A stretch of 64,000 nucleotides of DNA from NCBI GenBank assembly GCA_036365515.1, contig CM070874.1, forward strand, positions 176,068,297 through 176,132,296. Direction: 5' to 3'. Below the pieces are notes generated by a model, which searched no databases, was not told the origin of the DNA, and saw only the letters and a list, made by a program, of their open reading frames with translations. Positions 1 to 11,757 of this stretch are shown one piece after another. The DNA is from Torymus aiolomorphi. Lineage: Eukaryota; Arthropoda; Insecta; Hymenoptera; Torymidae. The translations under genes and the position numbers were made by a program. Each line of letters begins with the position of its first letter. Position 1 is the stretch's first letter.

Positions 1-2
1 AT

Positions 3-155
3 ATGATCTTTACTTTTACAATAAACACAAACTGCATTAGAGCAAAACAATGCTTCGTGATATTGATCTCGGCAAATTTGACAATGAAATACTTTAGTAT
101 AATAATGGTTTTGTTGTTTAAAATTATAAAATGTATTAGCTTGATTATTCATCAT
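3..155 (-). CDS. Partial gag-like protein with two CCHC zinc knuckles
   Basis: A minus-strand reading frame starts with two adjacent ATG codons at 155-150 and stays open to the window edge (51 codons), so it is cut off. It encodes C-x2-C-x4-H-x4-C, a four-residue spacer, and then C-x2-C-x4-H, where the window ends. Two closely spaced CCHC knuckles are typical of nucleocapsid regions of retrotransposon Gag proteins, which bind RNA. In-frame stops lie just upstream of the ATGs, so this is either a short start or a fragment of a longer decayed gag. No neighbouring pol or LTR is visible, so the family cannot be named. Confidence 0.45.
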   Translation of the reverse strand, partial: MMNNQANTFYNFKQQNHYYTKVFHCQICRDQYHEALFCSNAVCVYCKSKDH

Positions 156-2045
156 GGTTTTTTCATTTTATTAAATGTTCGTAATTATTATTGTAGTTTA
201 TTTTTTAATTTATCTTTTATTTTGTTTATTATTGTCTTACTTTCATTTTCTCGTTTGAGTATTGTTTATTTTTTATATTATCATATTTAAATATTTTTCA
301 TTTTCTTATTTTATTATATTCCCTTTTGCAATGTAATATTTTATTGTAATTTTTTTTGTATGATTCTTCATTATAATATTCTTACTTTTATTGTAATACT
401 TTTCGTTTGTTTAGTTATTTTTTATTATTATTTTGATTTCCTTATTTTGATAAAAAATGACTTGATTATTTTATACACTGATTATATCTCTCATATGTTT
501 TCTATTTTGTATTGTGTAAATTCTCTATTATTTATTTCCTTTATTTATTTCTCTTCATTCATTTCTTATGTTTTGTTCTTTATTCTTTTTATTTATGTAT
601 CAGTATACTTAATATTTATTTTTAAATATCTTTTATTATTAGTTCAACTATTTTTTTGTGTATTATTTATTTGGCAATTTATTTATTTATTTGCCAATTT
701 TGTATCTCTATTCTTAATGTTTTTCGTGTAATTTGATTTCTGATATTCTTATTTCTTGTTTATGTATAATATTTATCCATTCAATGATCATTATTTTGTA
801 TTATTATTTCATTTTTCTCCTTCGTGTTGGATTTGTTTTATTTATTTCAATTTCTTTTTATTTATTTATTCATTTGTTTTTTTTTTTTTTTCACTAATAT
901 TTTAGTTATTTGTTTTTACTGATATTATTTAATTATTTGTTTCTTAATGTTTCCCTATATGAATTTTTCACTTTAAATTTCTTGTTTGTTAAATATATTT
1001 GCGTGATGCTATTTACTTATATATTTTGATTTATTTTGATTTTATCTTTATGTGAAATCTTTTTTTTTTTTTTTTTTTTTTTATATTCGTTTACGTTATT
1101 TGTATTTGGGTTATCCTTTCTTCTTTCCCTATTTCTATAACATCGTCTATTTTCCCTTTTTTTTTTATTTATCTGTTAATATGTTAGTAATCTGGACGAG
1201 CCGTACACGTTCATTTTCAGAAGTTTAAACGATCATGCTACAATGATCCTCTCAACTTCTTACTGCAAAACGAGAAGCTCGAGAGCAGTTAGTAGTGATA
1301 TTTTTAGTAATTTTCAAATACTACTCGTTTCCTCTCATTCCAGTCTTATTTTTTCGTATAAATTAGTGAACTTACGTTCGATTCGTACCGGAACCACTGT
1401 TAAGTTCCGGAGAAAAGTTATTTTTATTCTTTAATTTGAAATAGTCTAGTGAACGATTGTTCGACCGGTACCGGAACCACTGTTAAGTCCGGAAATAAAT
1501 GGAAATAAGTAGTAATTGGTTTTATGTAAGTTTATTATATAAAATACAATAATTTATTACCAATACAATCTGCAGGCTTCTGGTAGATCGATGTGTTGTA
1601 ATTTCAATTACAATTCTTTTTTATGACGCTTGCTTTTATAGAATTACTATAAATAACTTATACGATCTGCTTACTAGACGAGTAAGGCTTACGATTTCAA
1701 CTTCTCAATGTCGTAGAGGTACACGGAGTTCGCCAGGTTTCTTGTACGCTGTGACTGATTCGCGTGACACACATCACTTCTTTTATAATACAAAATAATT
1801 AGGTTAAAGATGAGCCCGGTGACAGTAAATCGAGATCATCTTATTTTGCAATGTAAACTTCGTCAGTCGTATACGATTCGGCGATGGCATTGAGAAATGC
1901 TGATCTTAAAGAGAATATCGTACGTTGTTTTTCGCAAGTGTGATGACCTACTACGTCACGGCGCCGCATGAGCAAAATGCTGTGTTTGTAAAAAATTGCA
2001 TTCCCGCTTTTATGTGTCAGGAAATATCTGATACTAATTATGCTT
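156..2045. other. AT-rich, T-biased stretch without a recognisable gene
   Basis: The first 1.2 kb is strongly T-rich on the plus strand, with a long T run near 1060-1083. Its open frames encode only Phe/Leu/Ile/Tyr-rich low-complexity peptides and look like composition artefacts. Between about 1380 and 1495 a unit of roughly 25 bp (ACCGGAACCACTGTTAAG and neighbours) occurs twice, about 80 bp apart; the first copy can fold back on itself. Nothing else is supported. Confidence 0.6.
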
Positions 2046-2050
2046 TTTCT

Positions 2051-2540
2051 TTAAAATGAGAATACGTCTCCGGACGTAACACCTTCTTGCTCCAATGGTT
2101 GTATTAATTTTTCTTGCTCTTTTATCGTTTCATTCAGTTTCAATATTTTATTTTCACACAAATTATTTATTTCTTTAATTTTATCTTCACATCTTTGTTC
2201 ATTTATTGCTATTTCATATCTTGCATGATTCTTAACCTGTGCTAATAATTCTACCATATCACTTGTCAACACGTGGTCTTATCCAATTGAGTTTATATTT
2301 GTTGAGGTTATGTCTCCACTAGTCAAGGTTATGTTCAGCAGCTTCAGCAACTCTGTATGACCTTTACATATCGCTAGTGTCTCACCTATCATTAATCGTC
2401 CATTTCTTCTCTTAAAGTCTTTTGTATGATATACATCTTCACAAACTATACAGATCACTGATTCAAACTTTATATCACTGTGGCATTTATAAACTTTTCC
2501 CCCCGGGGCGATCAGGAGGCTTCTTTGCCATCGCCGCCAT
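2051..2540 (-). pseudogene. LINE ORF1-like protein remnant (zinc-finger head, coiled-coil tail)
   Basis: The minus frame 2548-2051 is continuous except for one in-frame TAA at about 2279, between a Cys/His-rich half and a helical half. The first half has the spaced residues VYKCHSD, ICIVCEDVYH and ICKGH, resembling a PHD-like zinc finger. The second half is rich in Glu, Lys, Asn and Leu with coiled-coil character. A better initiation context (ATCATGG) lies at 2540 in another frame; it gives a basic, Pro-rich N-terminus that would need a one-base shift in the G6A4 run near 2506 to join the rest. The 107-bp tandem units just upstream fit a LINE 5' UTR. Family assignment is inference; the breaks suggest a dead copy. 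Confidence 0.5.
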
Positions 2541-2571
2541 GATGGCATATATATATTAATACGCCCCTAGT

Positions 2572-2812
2572 CGGCACTAGTCTACTACGGCTATATGCCT
2601 GCGAGGATCTTTTTACATTATACCTCTCCGATGTATTGGTGAGTTTTATCTCCGCGCACACTTCTTTACGTATGACGTCGGCGCTAGTCTACTACGGCTA
2701 TATGCCTGCGAGGATCTTTTTACATTATACCGCCTTGATGTGTTGGTGAGTTTTATCTCCACGCACACTTCTTTACGTGTGACGTCGGCGCTGGTCTACT
2801 ACGGGGGGGTTG
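2572..2812. repeat. 107-bp tandem repeat, two full units plus a partial third
   Basis: The word GTCTACTACGG recurs at 2580, 2687 and 2794, an exact 107-bp period. The units differ at only a few positions (for example CTCTCCGATGTATTGG against CGCCTTGATGTGTTGG). The array ends abruptly in a G run at about 2803. It sits directly upstream, on the minus strand, of the LINE-like ORF1 remnant, the position in which some LINEs carry promoter monomers. Confidence 0.85.
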
Positions 2813-4335
2813 CTCTTCAATGATATACGATAAAATGTTTATCGATTACCGGTCAATTTCACGAATCTATTTTCACGAAAAGGCATTTTCACGAATCACA
2901 TTTTATCACCGCGTAATACAGATATGTTTTTAGGATGAATAGTACCATTTTGAACAAAATTTTAATTTGATCTGACATATACTGTAATTTTATATTACGC
3001 CATAGCGATAAGTTTTGTTTGTTTGTACACTTTGTATATCGAAACGTTATGCAATAAAAAATTCTTCACTATGGGGCAATACAAAATTACCCTTAGCGAT
3101 ATGCGTTGCGATGCAACATAATCGTTTTACCACAGTATATTCTCTAACGTTGAATTAGTGAAAATTGGTCCACCCATTAAATTAGTAAAAAAAAATAGTA
3201 ATTTATTAGTGAATATTCGCATTTCATCAGCTTCTTTGTCGACTGGCTTTCGAGAGCTTATACATTCTACTTTAAATGTGAAATTTAATCTCCGGCTTCC
3301 TGCTAGAATGCTTGTTTAATATAATTCTCTAAATTTTGTTATTAAAATAGGATCGCGATTAATATTATTCGATTTTAATCGACCAGTTCGTGCAATTATT
3401 ATTATCAGCAATAGGATGACTGTACCCACATTGGGACAATCGCCAGTGAATGACGTTTTATATCATTATTATTTAGTCTCTTATTAGTAGCCTTGTATGG
3501 GTTGAACACAACATAACAATCGTAAAAAAAATAATAATTTCCAATTGGTTTATAAATTGGATGATCTGTTTGTTTAAAGCATTAAAAATTTCTGAAGATT
3601 TTTACAATTTTTTAACGTGTTAAAATTTAATTGGGTAGCACTAAATTTGTTAAAGCCTAAGTATAGCACAATTGAAACTCATAATCTATGATACATATGG
3701 CCATGAATTTTTTGAATTGTAATATTCAGTTGATGTCTTCGTAATAAGATCTTATGTACAAATTTTTGTTTAAAACGAAATGCATAGCATTGAATTTCTT
3801 ATTTGTATATTTTACTACATTTAAACTACCGTTACACCATATGTATTATAGATAATAATAAACAATTTTTCTTTCACTCTACTTTACTTTAACGTGTTTA
3901 TAATACTTTTCATATTAATTCGTGTTATACTAATGTAATAAAACTCTTTTTTTTTCTCCTATTTTTTTGACTTTACATTTGATACGAGGTATTACACTAG
4001 TGATCTACGTACAAGAGGCATTCAGCTAAAGGTACGGGACAAAAGTCAACGATTCGCATCTATTGTGTCTTATTCTTGTGTATTTATATGTAATTGTAAT
4101 AATTAAGTAATTCGTCTTTTGTTTGTTTACTGTATTAAAATTAGTAAAATAACCTACGTAACATTAAAAATTTATATTATAATTTCTTTCTTTTAAAGCT
4201 TGCATAATTCAAAACTTTCTAATATAATGTACATAGTCTTTTTTTTTTTTTTTTTTTTTTTTTTATTGGATATTGTAACATAATGTCTTCCTATCTAAAC
4301 TATATTTCAATAAATTGAATATATTTTATATAGTC
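2813..4335. other. AT-rich intergenic DNA, no gene seen
   Basis: Open frames are short and of low complexity. A poly-T run at about 4240-4263 precedes the LINE fragment by 80 bp. Short words such as TTTTCACGAA repeat near 2850-2900. No promoter, RNA gene or coding frame can be supported. Confidence 0.6.
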
Positions 4336-4341
4336 ATATTG

Positions 4342-5436
4342 GTGCTGCTGCTGCAAGAGGACTGGTCAGAATCAGTAAGAACTGTGGGGAGAAGTTCCAG
4401 GGCATAATGCCGGAGGTGCTGAAGTCCGGAGGCGTCTTCTGATGCCCCGCGACAAGATGACCAAGGCGTTTATGTTCGATAGGAAATACCGGATTAGCCT
4501 GGCGGATAGATCTGACTGGGCAACAGGTCGGGAGAAGCTACCAGCCAACGGTGAAACCTGGTACACAGATGGATCCAAAGGAGTAGAGGAAACGGATGTC
4601 GGAGTCTACCGCCGCAAGGGGGAAGGGGATGCACCTTCCCACTGTGGCGGTATGCGACGGTACTGCAATCTGAGCTGGTAGAGATGCTGAACTGCGCTCT
4701 CTGGGCGGAGGCGGAGCACGGGGAAGGGCACCTATATATCTGCACGGATAGTAGGAGCACCATTGAGGTCCTTAAATCGCACACAACCACCTCGAGGCTA
4801 GTGTACGACTGTTATCGGACCCTGAATCGGCTAGCAGAAAGCCGTCCACTAACCATTTTCTGGCTGTCGGGCCATACAGGAATAAAAGGAAATGAGATAA
4901 CGGACAGGCTGGCCAGGTAGGTGAGGAAAGAGGTCTTAACTGATCCAGAACCGGCAACTGGAATATGCGACGCTGTAATCAATGCAGAGATTGACAGATG
5001 AATCGTCAAGAAACATTCGGAGGCGTGGAAAAACGCCCACAGATGTCGGACAGCCGAGATCTTCATCAATGACTCGGAGATGGAGGGGTGGGCAGAGCAA
5101 ATATTCGCAATGAGTGGAAGGAGCGCAAAGGCCATGGTAGGGATTATCACCGGGCATGGTACTTTGCGGAAATACAGATACACCATCGGACTTGAAAAGG
5201 ACCCGACGTGCAGGTTCTGTGGAGGGGAGGATGAAACGTCGCTGCATGTTATCCTTGAATACTCGGCACTGGTGGAAAGGAGGCGCCTATATCTGGGGGA
5301 CCCCTTTCCACTGGCGAATAACATCGAGGCGAAGGACGCCAGAAGTACCTTCAATTTTATGAGAAGGCAATGGGCTGAATTCACCCAAAAACTGAGGGAC
5401 GTCAAGGGATTACCCACGCGCCTAGAGGCCACTTAA
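4342..5436 (+). pseudogene. LINE ORF2 3' end: RNase H domain and C-terminal zinc finger
   Basis: The fragment retains the RNase H part of an R1/Jockey/LOA-type LINE polyprotein. YTDGSK (about 4560) carries the first catalytic Asp, LQSELVEM (about 4665) the Glu, CTDSRS (about 4743) the second Asp, and WLSGHTGIKGNEITD (about 4860) the conserved His and final acidic residue. About 100 codons downstream is the usual CxxC...H zinc finger (CRFCGGEDETSLHVILEY), with the expected last Cys replaced by Tyr. A frameshift near 4620-4640 and in-frame stops at 4918 (TAG) and 4999 (TGA) break the frame. It ends at 5436, followed by an ATAATAAGGATAATAATA-type tail like the simple 3' tails of this clade. The reverse transcriptase core is missing (5' truncation). 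Confidence 0.85.
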
Positions 5437-5821
5437 TCGCGCCCCAACTCCCATCTAATAATAAGGATAATAATATAGTAGTATACAATTCTCTTTTTAA
5501 TGTTAGTCGTTTCGTTCGTTACTTATTTTTGTTTCCTCAATTGTATTTTCAATTTCAAAATACATATTGAATGTAATATATCTATACTTTTATGTATTGG
5601 ATGCTAGTTTTTATTATTAGTCAATAATGTTAATTTTATTTAACACTATTACAAAATTTTTCTTACTCGCCCACCCGAAAGTACATACTTTCGGCTCGCA
5701 TCTCCGGGCCGAAAGAGAAACTTTCGCATCCTATTTTAGACCAACCGCGCGCTCTGATTGGCTGCCGAAATTTCCTGACCCGCGGCGCTTCAGCGCCCGC
5801 GCGCATGCCCGAGGAAAGATG
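5437..5821. other. Non-coding; contains a CCGAAAGTA palindrome
   Basis: After the LINE tail the DNA is AT-rich to about 5650 and then GC-richer. CCGAAAGTACATACTTTCGG at 5675-5694 is a near-perfect palindrome, and the word GGGCCGAAAG recurs near 5707, 6213 and 6290. No protein can be supported. Confidence 0.5.
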
Positions 5822-6066
5822 TTTGTGCGGTGTGAAGGTTAGACACGTACGAAATAAACAGAGGAAAGTGCACGGGTGACGAGAAAAAAGTTAGTTGAAA
5901 TAAAAAGTGGTTTTGTTTGATCGTGGTTATTGTTTTTTAAACGTATGAATGGGAGCGTCCGAGAAAAATATATTTGTGCGGTGTGAAGGTTAGACACGTA
6001 CGAAATAGACAGAGGAAAGTGCACGTGTGACGAGAAAAAAGAGTTAATTGAAATAAAAAGTGGTGT
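5822..6066. repeat. Direct repeat of about 90 bp at 151-bp spacing
   Basis: The block beginning TTTGTGCGGTGTGAAGG occurs at 5822 and again at 5973 with few differences (AAATAAACAG against AAATAGACAG; CACGGGTGACG against CACGTGTGACG). Each block ends in GAAATAAAAAGTGGT. The spacer is different sequence. This may be a duplicated promoter or untranslated segment of an unidentified repeat. Confidence 0.8.
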
Positions 6067-6090
6067 TGTCTTCTTTTAATGAATGTGTTT

Positions 6091-6158
6091 CTGATGCCCG
6101 CCCCGACCAGCAAAACCTCGGCTTCGCCTCGGTCTTGCAAATGTCGGGCGGGCATCAG
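6091..6158. repeat. Perfect-armed hairpin around a CCTCGGCTTCGCCTCGG core
   Basis: CTGATGCCCGCCCCGAC at 6091 pairs with GTCGGGCGGGCATCAG ending at 6156, with one mismatch. The loop contains CTCGGCTTCGCCTCGG, and the related word CCGAGGCGAAGCC recurs at about 6449. Another short palindrome, CCGGAAATTGGATTTCCGG, lies near 6413. The hairpin may be a structured end of a repeat; no function can be assigned. Confidence 0.75.
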
Positions 6159-6547
6159 ACCATCTGTACAATAGCGAAAGTAGCAGACGCCCAAAAAACC
6201 AGCTCTCTACGCCGGGCCGAAAGAAAAAACAGTCGGTAATATCGACCGAGCTACCCAAAGCGGCCGACAGAGGCACTACTATCGAGCGGGCCGAAAGAAA
6301 AACTAACACTCAAACACAGCTAGCAGACGACAACGCAATTTTATCAATTATTTAACAATTACAGAACGTATTTTCGGCCGGGGAGTAAGAAAAATAGTAT
6401 ACAATACTTGGACCGGAAATTGGATTTCCGGGCCGCGTGTGGTATGACGCCCGAGGCGAAGCCGCTTTAAAAAAACCACAAAGCAAGACTTATATCGGTT
6501 TATTAATAAGGTTTTAGCTTTTATTTGGTGATTCGCAATTTAGATTT

Positions 6548-6549
<2 letters not shown>

Positions 6550-6580
<31 letters not shown>

Positions 6581-6814
6581 ATATCTGCAACGGTTATTTC
6601 TGGTAACAAATTTGGTATATAAGCGTTATTTCCGGAACCCGCTCGTTATTTCCGGGACTTACCGGAATTTCCTATGGTATATAAGCGTTATTACCGGTAA
6701 CCGTCTAGTGTCAATAACCCCAGGGTCCATTATTTCTTTAGTCACTTGTATAGAGTAACTCTGAAGAAATAAACTATAGAACCCTGTATAATCCCGGAAA
6801 TAACGGTTAAAGCT

Positions 6815-6893
<79 letters not shown>
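6550..6893 (-). mobile_element. (TA)n-bracketed iterated-word element, copy 1
   Basis: A short (TA)n at about 6552-6578 and a longer one at about 6823-6892 enclose 245 bp. In minus orientation the 17-bp core GTGACTAAAGAAATAAT lies at 6745-6729 and continues GGACCCTGGGGTTAT, shared with copy 2. The word CCCGGAAATAACG or close variants appears once inverted before the core and several times directly after it, alternating with CGCTTATATACC. The same words fill copy 4. There is no coding capacity. The right TA tract touches the solo LTR that follows. Confidence 0.75.
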
Positions 6894-6894
<1 letters not shown>

Positions 6895-6895
<1 letters not shown>

Positions 6896-7988
6896 GTAAC
6901 GGGGTTCAGTTATGGAGAGGATATTAATCCCTCTCAGGGGTTCGCGGTGTAATATACGGGTGTGTTCTACGCCCGGGCAACTCACCGTTGTAGAATTACC
7001 TGTAGTCCAACAGAAGGGCCTCGGCACAGGTTCCGAACATGCGAGTCCGGCTTCTATTGTAGAAAGCCTAGGCCGCTTTCTACTAGAACCGACGCTGCGC
7101 TCTGCCGCTCCTGCCAACTGCAGCCCGCGAACTACCGGCTGCTCGCTATGACCTAGCGTTACCAGCGCAGCAGGTCTTCCCGCACAATGCCGCTGAGTTA
7201 ACCTCTCAAGCGGCTATTGAGATACTTACTCCCGCTACCGATGTTCCTCTAGGAGGCAATGCCTGCAACTAGCTGCAGCTGCTGAAAAGGGTAGAGGGCG
7301 GTATTCGGGAAATCATGCATAGATTAAGGCGCGCTCAATAAGTACTCGTGACTCGACTATTTAAGATAAAAACGAACGGTTTATTTGAATAAAGTAATCG
7401 CGCTAAGGGGCGCGAAACCCGGACAAGATGATAACATAAAACGCGACAGGTCGAGACTTTAAACCACGCACGCACGCAGCCATCGATGCGCGACGGCAAC
7501 AGGTTACTCCGCGACAATAAGAAAGAAACGCATACAGCAAGCGCGACTTACTCTCGGCTGGCCAGCCATCGCAGACTCTATCACGATCGGCGGATATGTC
7601 ACTCGCTCTCGCCGCTATCGGGGCGGGGATGGAGCGTGCCTCACTGTCGCCGGCCTATGCTGTCGCTGTCTCTTTCTCTCTCTTCCTCTCTCGCTCGCTC
7701 GCGGTGGGTGACGGCGCGGTGGCGGTCTCAGTTGCAGCGGTGGTGGCACAGAACACTCACCCGACCTATTTCTACACGTAACGGCGACTACTTTCGCGTG
7801 TCACGGCGAGAATCAACATGGCCGCACGCTCACGTTCGCAGCGGCGCGGCGGCTTCGTCTTCTTCTCCATCTGCTTCTGGCTTGTTCCGCGTGGCGCTCT
7901 GTCGATCACGATATGTACAAGCACGCGAGATTCAAATCTCGCAACGCAGTATACGTGATTCTTGTAACATATATCGGCGCCCGTTACA
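6895..7988 (-). mobile_element. Solo LTR, about 1.1 kb
   Basis: The segment starts TGTAACGGG and ends CCCGTTACA, a 9-bp perfect terminal inverted repeat with TG...CA ends, as expected for an LTR. Both sides are (TA)n, so the target duplication cannot be delimited. It is markedly GC-richer than its surroundings. On the minus strand an AAATAAACC polyadenylation-like word occurs near 7380, matching the position and sequence of CAATAAACC in the LTR near 38.7-40.1 kb, which suggests related families and minus orientation. No internal retroviral genes flank it. Open frames inside (for example 7486-8118) have no recognisable domain. Confidence 0.65.
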
Positions 7989-8212
7989 ATATATATATGG
8001 AATATTTCAGGAGAAGTCAGCAGCGCAAAATTTTAAAATCGCTCAAAACTCGTTTTCTTTTAGTTTTTTACGAAAAAAAAATGTTCCTCAAATCTTAGGT
8101 CGATATTTGCAAAAATAAAAAAACTATGCAAGATTGAAAATTCAATTCTTTTGCAATTTTTGGTTAAAATCCAAGTTTATTCATTTTTTAACTTAAAATC
8201 TTGAAACTTTTT

Positions 8213-8790
8213 GTGGCCGAATCCATCTCAAATCAGACAGCCCGCGTATGCCTATTTCACCTATCATGTTGAAATAAAAATATTTATGTTCTACTCGAAA
8301 AAATATTTTACACGTGTTTTTTTATTTTTTTGTTTCATCAAAATTTCATGCGTTCAGCGATGCCGAAAAATTCCGAGAAAATTCTTTCATTGAGAAAAAA
8401 AAGTTTCAATGTGATTTTCAGACTGCTATTGTTTCAGCAGTTTTTCAAGCTTTTAAACGTGTAACACATAATTTCACTCAGTTTTGAGCCCTCTTTAACG
8501 GCCTTAATGTCATTTTCAAAAAAAAATAAAAAACCACGAGCTATGCACTTTTTACTGAAAAATTCATTTTTTAGAGAAGTGCCTTTTTCTCGAAAACCCC
8601 ATGTTTTTTTTGCACAATTTTTGTTGTCGTGATAGAGGACGGTAATGCCTAGCTAGACGTATTTGTGAGATTCGGTACTTTTTTCCTGGGATAGCGATCA
8701 CTAATGAGATAACACACAAACAAATTTTTCACGCTTAACGCTTATATATAGTCAATGATATTAGAGTCAATGTAAAGGTATTTATCTTTG
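8213..8790 (+). repeat. Left long terminal inverted repeat of the DDE transposon
   Basis: Begins GGCCGAATCCATCTCAAATC and runs to about 8790, matching the reverse complement of 11163-11757. Both copies include the words ACACACAAACAAATTTTTCA and GTCTAGCTAGGCATTACCG (or complements). Short indels separate the copies, showing some age since insertion. Confidence 0.8.
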
Positions 8791-8990
8791 TGCGTATGTA
8801 ATATACATGTACGTGCGCCTACTTATAGGAGTATATGTACTAGTACATTTGTCCGCTAGATGGATATGGTTTGACTTAACATTTACAAAGAAAAGTTCGG
8901 TTTCTGCTATATATCACACATCTCGTCTTATTTAAAACCATCATCTTTTGGAAAATTATTACATATTTACACCTTATCAACTCAACTACG

Positions 8991-11009
8991 ATGTCTCAAT
9001 ATTACTCAACAGAGAGAATCAAATGTGCAGACTTTTTAGACAAACACAAACAAATTATTTACAAATCTAGTTCCGTACGTTTAAAACAACTTGAGAATCT
9101 TGCTCATCCATTGAAGCACCTCTATCCTCATTTACCTTTGACACCTTCTACATATCTGTGTCAACATTGTTACAATCGTGCTTTAGAATTGGTAAGTAGT
9201 ACTGACAATGAATTTATAACGGATAATGAAGTTACCGATAACGTAGTTGATAGAGATGAAGATTTTTTACCAAGTACTCCAGAACGCATTGAAGAATTAA
9301 TAATAATGAAATAAGTACATCTTTCTTAGGTTCTGTATCGCCTCTTAAAAGAAAAAATCTTATACATGAAAAATCAATTGAAAATTACGTAACAAAGAAG
9401 AAAAAAAATACTTTCAACATTGTCTAATACCCTTGATGTGAAGTTGAACAATGTTTATGACGTTTCTATAACAGCAATGAATCAATTGTATGCCATTGTA
9501 CAGAATGGATACAAAATCTTGGTCTAGCCTTGCAAAAGTGTTCTACGGTATCAGAAAAAATAAAAATTCTGACTTTGCTACCTTCATCCTTTACAAAACA
9601 TGAAATTTTATCTTTATTTCCAGAAATAACAATGTATATGATCAACAAATCGAGAAATCTTGTTAAAGAAAAAGGAATTTATTCAGAACCAGATGCATAT
9701 TCAGGCCATCCGATTGATGAAAACATGGAAAAAATTGTTATGGAATATTATTTAAATGATGATTTTAATTGTTCAAGACAAAGTCCTAATAAATGTGACG
9801 TTGTTACAATTAAAGTTAACAATAAAAAAGAGAAAAAAGTTAAGCGTTTTCTTACTCGAAGTTTAAAAGAGACGTATAAAGTATTTAAAAATGATTATCC
9901 AGAATTGAGAATTGGAAAATCGAAATTTTATAGTTTGCGACCAAAGTATGTCTTACTTAGCCCCATCAAAGAAGTTTGTCTCTGTATCTATTGCGCAAAT
10001 TATGATTTATTTCTTACGAGCTTAATTAATTTTAGAGGGAGTAACGTCACAGAGTTGGATGAAAGTCGGTCACAAATAATAAATGCAACAATGTGTTCTG
10101 AGCCATCTGATTTATGTTATTTACAAGAATGTAAACTATGTCCAGGGATTAAGGGAATTACGTTTCATGTTTTAAAACTGCAAGATGTAGAAGGCACAGA
10201 AGAAATTACATATGCTTTGTGGGATAATGGAAACCTGATTAAAAACCCCCTATCAATTTCTGCTTTTAAAGATGAACTTTCGGTTTGGACCATGAGGGTT
10301 AGTACTCACATGTATGTAAAAATATACAACGCAAAGCTATAAAAACAGAAAGAGAAAGTGCTAAAAAGACTCACATCATTTAGTTCTTCAAATAGACTTC
10401 GCTGAAAACTGGGCTGTGATTCATAATAAAGCTGTTCAAGGAAATCATTGGGTTAATGATCAAATTTCTATTTTCACAGCAGTCTCTTATCAAGGGGATT
10501 CGACACAAAGTTTCGCAGTTATAAGTGATGACCGAAAACATGATTCAGCGTATGCTTTGCTAGCAGTACAAAAAATTATAAAATTCTTGAAAGAAAATTG
10601 TTGTGATTCAATTAAAAAAATTACCATCGTATCAGACGGCGCTGCGAGTCACTTTAAAAATCGCTTTCAATTAGATGAACTAAAACGAGCACCGTGTGAT
10701 ATAAAATGGTTGTTCTCTGCTACTGGGCACGGCAAAGGAGCTGTAGATGGTGTGGGTGGACTTATAAAGCATTATGCTACTTCGCATAATCTTCGAGAGC
10801 CCCTTGAAGAAGCTATTCAAAACGCAAATGATTTTGCAATACATGTTCAAAAATATACTGATGCTATTAAAATAATACATTTACAAGATGCTGAAATAGA
10901 ACAATTCAGAAAAGAAAAAATATTGATTGGCTTACAACTCCAAAGTATCCTGAATTCAAAAACTCATATATGGATTAAAAAACATGTGACGATAAAATAC
11001 ATTGTTTGA
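8991..11009 (+). pseudogene. Decayed DDE-type transposase
   Basis: Three open segments (8991-9314, 9530-10342, 10416-11009) in changing frames form one protein. The first has a Cys pair (YLCQHCYN). The second has CLCIYC and CKLCPG clusters, likely a zinc-binding insertion. The third contains DFAENW (first Asp, about 10398), then SDGAASHFKNR (second Asp, about 10636) and ATGHGKGAVDGVGG (about 10721), a signature of an RNase H-fold transposase. At least three frameshifts (about 9310-9420, 9500-9530, 10340-10410) separate the pieces; short introns cannot be excluded for one gap. It lies centrally between the inverted repeats, as expected for the element's own transposase. The family is recognisable as a repeated arthropod protein type, but I cannot give it a superfamily name. 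Confidence 0.65.
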
Positions 11010-11162
11010 CAGCAAAGACCGCTGATCGTCCGCTTACTGAATTAAGAACAATGAAGCAGAAAAACAAAGGTAGTAAAATAGGTATACAAATGAAAAAAGG
11101 TATAAAAATAAAAAATCAAAAAGACGCAAATAACAAATAAATACATAGTTATGTGTACCTGT

Positions 11163-11757
11163 ATATTACATACACACAAAGACAAATACCTTTACATTGA
11201 CTCTAATATCATTGACTATATATAAGCATTAGGCGTGAAAAATTTGTTTGTGTGTTATCTCATTAGTGATCGCTATCCCAGGGAAAAAGTACCGAATCTC
11301 ACAAATACGTCTAGCTAGGCATTACCGTCCTCTATCACGACAACAAAAATTGTGCAAAAAAACATGGGGTTTTCGAGAAAAAGGCACTTCCCTAAAAATG
11401 AATTTTTCAGTAAAAAGTGCATAGCTCGTGGATTTTTTATTTTTTTGAAAATGACATTAAGGCCGTTAAAGAGGGCTCAAAACTGAGTGAAATTGTGTGT
11501 TACACGTTTAAAAGCTCGAAAAACTGCTGAAACAATAGCAGTCTGAAAATCACATTGAAAATTTTTTTTCTCAATGAAAGAATTTTCTCGGAATTTTTCG
11601 GCATCGCTGAACGCATGAAATTTTGATGAAACAAAAAAATAAAAAAACACGTGTAAAATATTTTTTCGAGTAGAACATAAATATTTTTATTTCAACATGA
11701 TAGGTGAAATAGGCATACGCGGGCTGTCTGATTTGAGATGGATTCGGCCTTGTATAG
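11163..11757 (-). repeat. Right long terminal inverted repeat of the DDE transposon
   Basis: Reverse complement of 8213-8790, ending GATTTGAGATGGATTCGGCC. Frames over its outer part recreate, on the opposite strand, the same short peptide as the left copy, which confirms the inverted relationship rather than a gene. Confidence 0.8.

Noticed and set aside
360..731. 123-codon frame rich in Phe, Leu, Ile and Tyr
   Set aside because: T-rich low-complexity DNA; no domain, and other frames nearby look the same.
7486..8118. 210-codon frame in the solo LTR
   Set aside because: Arg/Ser-rich composition from GC-rich LTR DNA, crosses the LTR edge into the foldback arm, no motif.
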